Below, piece by piece: positions 1 to 5,257 of a DNA stretch of 5,257 nucleotides. The notes below the pieces were generated by a model, which did no database searches, was not told where the DNA came from, and saw nothing but the letters and a program-made list of their open reading frames with translations. The DNA lies in contig DMJN01000181.1 in NCBI GenBank assembly GCA_003451715.1, forward strand, positions 1-5,257, given 5' to 3'. The translations under genes and the position numbers were made by a program. Origin of the DNA: Gammaproteobacteria bacterium. Its GTDB lineage: Bacteria > Pseudomonadota > Gammaproteobacteria > Pseudomonadales > Pseudohongiellaceae. Within the stretch, counting starts at the first letter, position 1; every line of letters begins with the position of its first letter.

Positions 1-81
1 ATGGTGAGGGATAATTGTGAGTGGAAATATTAACTAGAACAATGTTATTGACACCACAGTCGCTTGTTATGTGTCCTTGAG

Positions 82-519
82 TCAACTATTGTATTCGACA
101 TATAGGTCAATCAACTCATCGTTAGCTGGGTCGCCTACCGTAAATCCTTGCTCCCACTGAGATTCGTCCTCTGGAAACCGATAATTTATTTTTCCGCTAA
201 CCTGAATTGTTGCTTCATTATCAGAAGCTCAAAAAATTAGTGTACCAATGTCTCTCCCGCTTTCAGTTAACATCATAAAAGAATTTCCAGAATTCCTGCT
301 TGCCAGTTCAACTAATAGCTTCATTTCTCCAGACTGGCAATAAGTTAGTGTCGTAATAAGGGTCTTATCACCTGAAGGACTAGTGTCAGCAAAAATCTCT
401 CTACTTTCTTCAGTACACATACCTAGAATGCCAGATGTGTTTAGTGCAACTGTCAGGATTATCCAGATTAATCCTAGCGCGGCTAAAACTCCAAGTCCGA
501 AGTTCCTATATGACATCAT
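82..519 (-). pseudogene. Small membrane-anchored hypothetical protein, interrupted by an in-frame TGA
   Basis: I do not recognise the family. The frame begins ATG-ATG at 514-519 and gives 96 residues up to a TGA at 229-231. Residues about 7-27 form one hydrophobic segment (LGVLAALGLIWIILTVAL), so the product is probably an inner-membrane-anchored protein with a periplasmic tail, or one with an uncleaved signal peptide. The tail has Cys35, an SPSGDK stretch (residues 47-52) and Cys61. After the TGA the same frame stays open for 48 codons to a second TGA at 82-84 and reads as an ordinary hydrophilic protein (for example KINYRFPEDE, then LIDLYVEYNS at the end), so the ancestral protein was probably about 145 residues. 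A TGG-to-TGA change (Trp codon 97) is the simplest cause. Alternatives are a truncated but functional 96-residue protein, readthrough, or a sequencing error. No strong ribosome binding site precedes the start. The gene is A+T-richer than the genes to its right. Confidence 0.5.
212..228 (-). other. Short perfect hairpin directly after the in-frame TGA
   Basis: On the minus strand the base right after the TGA begins GCTTC, then a 7-base loop TGATAAT, then GAAGC: a perfect 5-bp stem. Just before it lies a run of six T (231-236) whose last T is the first base of the TGA. Hairpins directly 3' of a stop are known in recoding, but bacterial SECIS stems are much longer, so this may be chance. Confidence 0.3.
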
Positions 520-672
520 TTATATCTGTACACATAACATTTGTATATGTAGCCCGCTCGCTATTTAGTTCGGATTTTCGCTAAGTGTATTCTGCAGGGG
601 CTTGAATTGGAACAGTAAGTCCTGCATCCAGTTTTTGCCCTATGGTATATAACGAGGGTCACCCGTACCGCG

Positions 673-716
673 AATACAGAGCCCCCGGTATACCCCATAA
701 GCGGTTTCTCTGTATT
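673..716. repeat. 9-bp perfect inverted repeat with 26-bp spacer
   Basis: AATACAGAG at 673-681 is repeated in inverse orientation as CTCTGTATT at 708-716. The 26-base interior holds the palindrome GGTATACC and C-rich tracts on the plus strand. As RNA either strand could fold into a stem with a large or internally structured loop. There is no T-tract after either arm, so a standard intrinsic terminator is unlikely. It could be part of a dispersed intergenic repeat, a small RNA or a protein-binding site; the sequence does not decide among these. Confidence 0.45.
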
Positions 717-766
717 TACCCCAACTGGTGTATTAAGGGATTGAAATATGGGGATTATTTTTGCCA

Positions 767-807
767 CTCGCATTTGAAAGCGAGCACATCTGGAAGAAAA
801 AGCGAGC
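767..807. repeat. 9-bp direct repeat at 22-bp period, with an overlapping small hairpin
   Basis: AAAGCGAGC occurs at 777-785 and again at 799-807, a spacing of 22 bp, about two helical turns. The first copy overlaps a 5-bp inverted repeat, CTCGC at 767-771 and GCGAG at 780-784. The repeats lie about 90-130 bp beyond the stop codon of the GMC gene. The spacing would suit a dimeric DNA-binding protein, but no gene start lies beside it, so a regulatory role is only a guess. Confidence 0.3.
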
Positions 808-893
808 GCGATGTTTCGGCTCTGCCGGGGATTGAGAGCATTGAGAAGGATCTGCTTTGTTGGTGATTGTCGAGGAAAAATTGAAATCGCCTG

Positions 894-2507
894 CTATTTG
901 GTAGATTTGTCTAGAATAAATTCAGCACCTTTTTCTGCAATCATCACCACTGTAGCATTAGTATTGCCCGACGTAATACGGGGCATGATCGAAGCGTCGA
1001 TAATTCTTAAGGCTTCGATACCGTGAACTTGAAGTCTATCGTTAACCACAGCCAGATCATCGTTGCCCATTTTGCAGGTGCTTACCGGGTGAAAAATGGT
1101 GGTACCCAGATCGCCGGCGGCTTTCTGGAGATCTTCATCGCTGTTGAGTTCCGGACCAGGCTTTATCTCTTCAGGCTGGAATCGGCTAAGTGCGTCGGCG
1201 GCCATGATTCTGCGTGTGAATTTCAGTCCTTCTATGGCGACCTTTCGGTCTTCTTCAGTTGAGAGATAGTTCAGCGTGATCGCGGGGTGGTCCTCAGATC
1301 TGTTGGTCTTGATTCTAATGTGACCGCGGCTACTTGGACGCAAATTGCATACAGATGGAGTGATGGCGTTGAATCGGTGCAACGGATCGCCGAACTTGTC
1401 CAACGACAACGGTTGTACATGCCATTCGATATTTGGAGAAGCCTGCTCGGGATCACTCTTGGCAAAGGCACCGAGTTGGGATGGTGGCATGGTGAGGGGG
1501 CCTGTTTTGAAGAACAGGTACTCCAGTCCCATCATCGCCTTGCCGATGAGTGAATTGGCGCGCTGGTTCAGCGTGACAGTGTTATTTACTTTGTAGACGC
1601 TACGTACTTGCAGATGGTCGTGCAGGTTTTCTCCTACACCCGACAGATCGTGGACCACGTCGATACCCCTACTGGCGAGTAGCGCGCTCGGACCGATTCC
1701 GGATAACTGTAGTATTTGTGGTGAGCCGATGGAGCCGGCTGACAGTATGACTTCTTGTCTGGCATTCATCACCTGGCTGGCCTGACCGTCGATTCGTACC
1801 TGTACGCCGCTAGCACGAGGCTTGTCAGTTTCTGAGTCAATGACCAGTTTTTCTACATGGGCGTTGGTGATCACGGTCAGGTTCGGTCTGGACATCACTG
1901 GGCGCAGATAGGCTTTAGTCCCGCTCCAGCGCGTGCCACGTTTCTGGTTCATCTGGAAATAGGCATTGCCGAAATTGTCGCCGCGATTGAATTCCTCAAT
2001 CTTGGGAATGCCGCATTCCGCGGCGGCATCTCGCCAGGCATCCAGGATTTCCCAGTTGACCCGGCGTTCTTCGACGCGCAATTCGCCACCGGCTCCATGG
2101 AATTCGTCTGCGCCATGTTGGTAGTCCTCTGATTTCTTATAGACAGGCAACACATCATCCCAGCCCCATCCCCGGTTTCCGAGGGATTCCCAGTAGTCGA
2201 AATCACTCTTCTGGCCGCGCATGTAGATCATCGCATTGATACTGGAGCAACCTCCCAGCACTTTTCCTCGGGCATAGCCGATGCTACGACCGTTCAATCC
2301 AGGATCGGCTTCGATGTTGTAGCACCAGTCGGTGCGGGGATTGGCTATTGTATAGAGGTAACCAAGCGGAATGTCGATCCAGAAATAGTTGTCCTTGCCG
2401 CCGGCTTCCAGTAGCAGTACCTGGAAGTCAGGGTTAGCGGATAGCTGGTTGGCTAGAACACAGCCGGCGGTTCCGGCGCCGATGATTATAAAATCATATT
2501 CTTTCAC
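894..2507 (-). CDS. GMC family FAD-dependent oxidoreductase (choline/alcohol dehydrogenase type)
   Basis: This 537-residue protein is a complete GMC flavoenzyme, a family that oxidises an alcohol group to the aldehyde with FAD. Seen: the N-terminal Rossmann motif GAGTAG (residues 10-15) with the ribose-binding Glu34 in LLLEAGG; GMC signature 1 around 81-98 (GKVLGGCSSINAM then IYMRG); signature 2 at 258-272 (GSIGSPQILQLSGIG); VGENLHDH (291-298); and the catalytic His473 in FHPVSTCKMG paired with Asn517 in GNTNATVVMIAEK. The 44-residue spacing of that pair matches my recollection of His466/Asn510 in choline oxidase. There is no signal peptide, so it is probably cytoplasmic or peripheral to the inner membrane. 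The start is GTG at 2505-2507, preceded by AGGA four bases upstream; an in-frame stop shortly upstream leaves no longer option. No betaine aldehyde dehydrogenase, transporter or regulator lies beside it, so choline is not favoured over other alcohols. The substrate is unknown; the family call is firm. Confidence 0.95.
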   Translation of the reverse strand: MKEYDFIIIGAGTAGCVLANQLSANPDFQVLLLEAGGKDNYFWIDIPLGYLYTIANPRTDWCYNIEADPGLNGRSIGYARGKVLGGCSSINAMIYMRGQKSDFDYWESLGNRGWGWDDVLPVYKKSEDYQHGADEFHGAGGELRVEERRVNWEILDAWRDAAAECGIPKIEEFNRGDNFGNAYFQMNQKRGTRWSGTKAYLRPVMSRPNLTVITNAHVEKLVIDSETDKPRASGVQVRIDGQASQVMNARQEVILSAGSIGSPQILQLSGIGPSALLASRGIDVVHDLSGVGENLHDHLQVRSVYKVNNTVTLNQRANSLIGKAMMGLEYLFFKTGPLTMPPSQLGAFAKSDPEQASPNIEWHVQPLSLDKFGDPLHRFNAITPSVCNLRPSSRGHIRIKTNRSEDHPAITLNYLSTEEDRKVAIEGLKFTRRIMAADALSRFQPEEIKPGPELNSDEDLQKAAGDLGTTIFHPVSTCKMGNDDLAVVNDRLQVHGIEALRIIDASIMPRITSGNTNATVVMIAEKGAEFILDKSTK

Positions 2508-2674
2508 GTGGTCCTGGCTTGCTCTTTCAGTCTACGGCGAATCACCATATAGTAATCCCTGGCTTAAGAAAAGAGCTCACGGTGACAAGATTGTTCCAAC
2601 TTGGCTGCCGTGCGACCCGGCGAATTCAAATAGGCCAAAAACTCACCCAGATTAGCCAAACCATTGACAGAACT
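2508..2674. promoter_or_regulatory. Divergent intergenic region between the GMC and methyltransferase genes
   Basis: These 167 bp separate two divergently transcribed starts and must hold the promoters of both. The only clear expression signal is AGGA (2512-2515) in front of the GMC GTG start. A TTGACA at about 2664-2669 sits too close to the methyltransferase ATG to be its -35 box, and I found no well-spaced -35/-10 pair for either gene. The plus-strand frame of the methyltransferase is open back to 2519, but that extension would consume almost the whole spacer and has no conserved look. Confidence 0.5.
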
Positions 2675-3580
2675 ATGTACGCAGCAATTGAAAAATCACT
2701 GCAACAGTTTTTCGCCGAGCCGCAGCCTGATGCGCGTAGGGTCTTTCATGGTCGTGGGCAACGATTTGTTGGGCTGGAACACCTCTGCATCGACTGGTTC
2801 AAGCCGGTGCTATTGCTTACTGCGTATAGCCCTGTCGAAAACGTAGTTTCTTTGTTGGACGCAGTGCAATCCTCTGACAGCCTGGCGCAAATTCAATGTG
2901 TCATCCTGCAAAAGCGCTATGAGCGAAACGCGCCTTCAGATTTGTTATTCGGTGAGCCAATTGAAGAGCTTGTTATCCGTGAAGGGGAACTGGTTTTCGA
3001 AGTACGTCCCGGAAAACAGCAGAATGCGGGTTTGTTTCTCGATATGCGATTGCTGCGAGAATGGTTGCAAGTCAGCTGCACGGACAAGAATGTGCTGAAC
3101 CTGTTCGCTTACACCTGTTCCTTGTCGGTGGCGGCACTAGCCGGTGGCGCCGCCACTGTCACTAATGTCGATATGAGTAAGCCCAGTATTCGTTGGGGTG
3201 AGAAGAATCACCGGCTTAACCGACAGGACTTACGCTGTATTCGATCTATTCCTTACAACCTGTTTACCTCCTGGGGCAGGATTAAACAATTCGGTCGCTA
3301 CGATCTGGTCATTATCGACCCACCGAGTCGACAGCGTGGCAGTTTCGATGTTGAAAAGAATTACGCAGCGGTGCTGAAAAAGCTGCACCAACTCTGTAAT
3401 CCCGGTGCTGACATCATCGCGGCACTCAATAGCCCGTTCCTGGAATCGGATTACTTGATTGAGCTATTCGCAGCCCATGTGCCTGACGCAGCGTTTATTG
3501 ATTTCATCGCGCCGGCGCCGGAATTTGCTGACAAGTATCCAGATAGAGGCTTGAAGATCTGTCGCTTCAAACTGCCCTGA
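2675..3580 (+). CDS. Class I SAM-dependent methyltransferase, RlmI/RlmK-like (probable RNA methyltransferase)
   Basis: With the ATG at 2675 the protein has 301 residues, in line with stand-alone members of this family. It resembles the catalytic part of the 23S rRNA methyltransferases RlmI and RlmK/RlmL. Seen: an N-terminal FHGRGQRFVGLEHLCIDWF segment (24-42); QNAGLFLDMR (116-125), equivalent to the GxFLDxR motif; SAM-binding motif I LNLFAYTCSLSVAALAGGA (141-159); acidic Asp166 in NVDMSK; and the DPPS motif at 215-218 followed by a motif-like NYAAVLKKL. There is no PUA domain, unlike RlmI, so RNA would be bound differently. Cys148 stands where RlmI-type enzymes have Gly in YTG. The frame is open upstream to 2519, but the extra 52 residues look non-homologous and would crowd the divergent spacer, so the internal ATG is preferred, though its ribosome binding site is weak. 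Stop TGA. The target base is unknown; rRNA is inferred from the family. The gene converges on the universal stress gene. Confidence 0.88.
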   Translation: MYAAIEKSLQQFFAEPQPDARRVFHGRGQRFVGLEHLCIDWFKPVLLLTAYSPVENVVSLLDAVQSSDSLAQIQCVILQKRYERNAPSDLLFGEPIEELVIREGELVFEVRPGKQQNAGLFLDMRLLREWLQVSCTDKNVLNLFAYTCSLSVAALAGGAATVTNVDMSKPSIRWGEKNHRLNRQDLRCIRSIPYNLFTSWGRIKQFGRYDLVIIDPPSRQRGSFDVEKNYAAVLKKLHQLCNPGADIIAALNSPFLESDYLIELFAAHVPDAAFIDFIAPAPEFADKYPDRGLKICRFKLP

Positions 3581-3629
3581 ATTGTGCAGAGGGCCCCTGG
3601 AGTCAATCGGCTTCAGCGCCTGTTCTAGA

Positions 3630-4529
3630 CTACGAGGGCTTGATGATCAATAAGTCAGACTTGACAAAGTTTAGCAGCCGGTCGGCAGTATTACCGATGA
3701 TTGCCTCTGATAAGCGTGAGCGAGAGAGCGCGCCCAGCACCACAATATTGGCATGCAGAGCATCCTGAACCTGTAGGATGGCATTTACCGGTCTCTCATC
3801 TCTCAGATGCACGGCATGGCTTGGAATGGCGTAGTCTGTGAGCAATTCATCCATTGCCTTACTATGGATTTCGAGAATCGAACCCGGTGAGGCAAAGCCA
3901 AGGGCAGATGCGGAAAAGGCATGCACGACGTTGATGGTTCCACCAATAAGCTTGCGGGTTTCAGTGGCTGCATTCAGGATGGCATAGTCCAGGCCCAGCG
4001 GTTTGTGGTGGCTGTGTACTGGATCCACAGCGGCAAGTATCACAGGTTCTTTCGGCCACGCTTCATCCCTGATCAACAATAACGGCTTGTTGCAGGTTTT
4101 GACCAATTGCCAGCTGTCATGGGACAGGTTGTGTAACTCGTGAGGCTGGCGCATGTTGACGTGCTGGACAACAAGGTCGACATCAAGTTCGTGTGCTTCT
4201 TTGACAATTTGTTCATAGCGAGGGTAAGTCCAGTGCACTCGGCATTCGACCTTGAATCCCTTTGACTCCAGGGTATTGCTGAACAATTCCAGGCGGCGTT
4301 CCATTTCTGCGCAGAATTCCTTGCGCTGCTTCACCGCATCCGGCCCGAAGTTGGAATAGCTGTCATGCAGAAATTCTTCGAAACCACAGCCCACCAGGTA
4401 AATTTGCGCATCCACCCGATTTCCAATCATCGCCATGGTCTTGGTAATTTCCAGTGGCTGATGTTCCGGATCATCACGGAAATCATGGTAGACATCCAAT
4501 GCGATCAATACTTTGTTAAACACTGACAT
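3630..4529 (-). CDS. Tandem-domain universal stress protein (UspE-like)
   Basis: This 299-residue protein has two UspA folds in tandem, as in UspE of gammaproteobacteria, a cytoplasmic protein tied to stress survival, motility and adhesion in E. coli. Domain 1 spans about residues 4-154 (VLIALDVYHD start; VDLVVQHVNM; closing strand KPLLLIRDEAWP). Domain 2 spans about 161-298 (EPVILAAVDPVHSHH start; INVVHAFS; closing LLIIKPS). The C-terminal nucleotide-loop region reads VLGALSRSRLSEAIIGNTADRLL (264-286). The ATP-binding pattern of UspA proteins is G-x2-G-x9-G-S/T; here Ser stands at the second Gly and Asn follows the third, as in UspE-type proteins, so ATP binding is doubtful. Domain 1 has no recognisable version of the loop. 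Start ATG at 4527-4529, stop TAG; no strong ribosome binding site is visible, but the typical N-terminal strand follows at once. It is divergent from the membrane methyltransferase gene, and what it responds to cannot be read here. Confidence 0.93.
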   Translation of the reverse strand: MSVFNKVLIALDVYHDFRDDPEHQPLEITKTMAMIGNRVDAQIYLVGCGFEEFLHDSYSNFGPDAVKQRKEFCAEMERRLELFSNTLESKGFKVECRVHWTYPRYEQIVKEAHELDVDLVVQHVNMRQPHELHNLSHDSWQLVKTCNKPLLLIRDEAWPKEPVILAAVDPVHSHHKPLGLDYAILNAATETRKLIGGTINVVHAFSASALGFASPGSILEIHSKAMDELLTDYAIPSHAVHLRDERPVNAILQVQDALHANIVVLGALSRSRLSEAIIGNTADRLLNFVKSDLLIIKPS

Positions 4530-4617
4530 GGCTGTGGATCTCGAGTTATTGGCTAAATTTCAGCTAAAAGAAGCAGAATGATTACACTTAAACAGATTAT
4601 TTGTTATTTTGACTATT
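4530..4617. promoter_or_regulatory. Divergent intergenic region between the universal stress and membrane methyltransferase genes
   Basis: The 88-bp, A+T-rich spacer must serve both divergent genes. GCTAAA occurs at 4552-4557 and 4563-4568, one helical turn (11 bp) apart, which could be an operator-like direct repeat or chance in A+T-rich DNA. TTGACT at 4609-4614 lies directly before the ATG and cannot be its -35 box. No clear Shine-Dalgarno sequence stands before either start, and I cannot assign a convincing -35/-10 pair. Confidence 0.45.
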
Positions 4618-5151
4618 ATGAATGACGAACCTCAACATCAGCAAGCTGAAGAACCTCCGGAGAATTCCCAAAATCCTGACAATGGGCCGGGAGATGAGAA
4701 GGGGGCGGCAGTCAAGTTTCCACCACCGGCGATTTTTGTCATCCTGATTTTCGTTGGTGCCGGACTCGATTACGTGTGGCCACTCGGTTTGGGCGTGGCT
4801 GATTCGTTCGAAGCGCTGGGCATTGCCATAACGCTGTTTGGAGTGACCGTTGCTATCCTGGTAAACGGCACCTTCAAACGTGAAGGCACAGCCATCGAAC
4901 CCTGGAAACCCACCACTAAGCTGATCACCACGGGGCTTTACGCCTGGACGAGAAATCCAATCTATCTGGGATTCTGCCTGTTTAATATCGGCATCGGCAT
5001 TGCATCGAATAGTTTCTGGATACTTATAACATTCATTCCCGGTGCATTTCTCGTGTACTACATTGCTATAGCCAAAGAAGAGGCTTATCTGCAAGAAAAA
5101 TTCGGTGATGAATACCGCGATTATGTAGCTCGCGTACGTCGCTGGCTCTAG
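4618..5151 (+). CDS. Isoprenylcysteine carboxyl methyltransferase (ICMT/PEMT)-like integral membrane protein
   Basis: This 177-residue inner-membrane protein belongs to the ICMT/phospholipid methyltransferase superfamily, SAM-dependent enzymes that methylate membrane-associated substrates. Residues 1-33 are rich in Glu, Pro, Asn and Gln and look disordered. Hydrophobic segments lie at about 36-52, 64-83, 115-131 and 133-152. The SAM-binding C-terminal half is well conserved: EPWKPTTKLITTGLY (94-108), then WTRNPIYLG (110-118) with the RNPxY motif, and EEAYLQEKFGDEYRDY (154-169), with the EExxL, FG and Y-x2-Y elements. Start: a TTG at 4609 is in frame, but ATG at 4618 is preferred; neither has a ribosome binding site. 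Stop TAG. Bacteria lack prenylated CaaX proteins of the eukaryotic kind, so the natural substrate is unknown; a lipid or other small hydrophobic thiol or amine is possible. It is divergent from the stress gene with no clear operon partner downstream. Confidence 0.92.
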   Translation: MNDEPQHQQAEEPPENSQNPDNGPGDEKGAAVKFPPPAIFVILIFVGAGLDYVWPLGLGVADSFEALGIAITLFGVTVAILVNGTFKREGTAIEPWKPTTKLITTGLYAWTRNPIYLGFCLFNIGIGIASNSFWILITFIPGAFLVYYIAIAKEEAYLQEKFGDEYRDYVARVRRWL

Positions 5152-5201
5152 GATCCCTGGAGATTGCAGATCAGGTCCTGCCCATTCAGCAGTAATGTGG
5201 A

Positions 5202-5257
5202 TTATAAACGAAGGTTTTTAGCCGAAAGTAGATCCTGTACGTCGTCAAAGCATATGG
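5202..5257 (-). CDS. Possible C-terminal end of a minus-strand gene, cut by the window edge
   Basis: Reading from the right edge on the minus strand, one frame gives 17 codons (ICFDDVQDLLSAKNLRL) followed by TAA at 5202-5204. The composition looks like a normal protein C-terminus, and a converging gene would suit the end of the membrane methyltransferase 50 bp away. The fragment is too short to assign a family, and an open stretch of 17 codons can easily be chance. Confidence 0.3.
   Translation of the reverse strand, partial: ICFDDVQDLLSAKNLRL

Larger units (their letters stand above)
520..893. other. Non-coding stretch between the interrupted small gene and the GMC gene
   Basis: This 374-bp region lies upstream of the small minus-strand gene and downstream of the GMC gene, which is transcribed towards it. 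I find no convincing gene. Open frames of about 70 codons exist on both strands (561-773 minus, 642-866 plus), but they overlap each other, have no clear ribosome binding site and match no family I know. The middle part (about 640-720) is rich in short symmetric motifs: GGGTCACCC at 656-664, the palindrome GGTATACC at 687-694, and the inverted repeat listed separately. The promoter of the small gene should lie near 520-600, but I cannot pick a clear -35/-10 pair. I also see no classic stem plus T-tract terminator for the GMC gene. Confidence 0.6.

Noticed and set aside
1..33. ATG at position 1 followed by ten codons and TAA
   Set aside because: It is too short to judge and could be chance or the tail of a gene cut at the edge; nothing supports coding.
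48..53. TTGACA, a perfect -35 box on the plus strand
   Set aside because: No -10-like hexamer stands 16-18 bp downstream, and the only thing it could transcribe is the antisense of the small interrupted gene.
561..773. A 70-codon minus-strand frame in the gap left of the GMC gene
   Set aside because: It spans the inverted-repeat cluster, overlaps an opposing open frame, has no clear ribosome binding site and no recognisable motif. It looks like an open frame across a structured non-coding segment rather than a gene.
642..866. A 74-codon plus-strand frame in the same gap
   Set aside because: It is rich in Cys, Arg, His and Tyr without any domain pattern, overlaps the symmetric-motif cluster and lacks a ribosome binding site.
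2519..2674. A 52-codon N-terminal extension of the methyltransferase
   Set aside because: The frame is open, but the sequence does not resemble the family N-terminus, lies in the divergent promoter spacer and has a suitable ATG after it that gives the usual family length.
3581..3629. GGGCCC-centred symmetry between the converging genes as a bidirectional terminator
   Set aside because: The symmetric part is short with no room for a loop and no T-tract on either strand.
4597..5094. A 165-codon minus-strand frame opposite the membrane methyltransferase
   Set aside because: It is fully antisense to a gene with clear family motifs, and its own sequence shows no domain pattern.

Overview
The window looks like chromosomal DNA of a Gram-negative bacterium, most plausibly a gammaproteobacterium. 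That placement is inferred from the protein families and their wording: a UspE-like tandem universal stress protein, a stand-alone RlmI/RlmK-like methyltransferase of about 300 residues and a proteobacterial GMC dehydrogenase. No rRNA, tRNA, insertion sequence, CRISPR array or phage gene is visible. I see no multi-gene system. The genes are mostly single units in divergent or convergent pairs, so shared function between neighbours is not implied.

Layout from left to right. Positions 1-81 hold nothing I can assign. At 82-519 on the minus strand lies a small membrane-anchored protein gene that is split by an in-frame TGA (229-231); the same frame stays open for 48 more codons, so it is probably a decayed gene or a recoded one. 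Positions 520-893 are non-coding as far as I can tell, A+T-rich at the edges, with a 9-bp inverted repeat and several shorter symmetric motifs in the middle. The first ~560 bases are visibly more A+T-rich than the rest, which could mean a different origin for this left end.

Positions 894-2507 (minus) encode a complete 537-residue FAD-dependent GMC oxidoreductase of the choline/alcohol dehydrogenase type. A 167-bp divergent spacer separates it from a SAM-dependent methyltransferase of the RlmI/RlmK type (2675-3580, plus). That gene converges on a UspE-like tandem universal stress protein (3630-4529, minus) across a 49-bp gap (3581-3629) that contains no clear terminator. An 88-bp divergent spacer then leads to an isoprenylcysteine-carboxyl-methyltransferase-like integral membrane methyltransferase (4618-5151, plus). 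The last 56 bases may carry the C-terminal end of another minus-strand gene.

The functions (alcohol or choline oxidation, RNA methylation, stress response, membrane-associated methylation) do not add up to one pathway. The observation most worth a second look is the interrupted small gene at the left end, with a short perfect hairpin directly after the stop codon.
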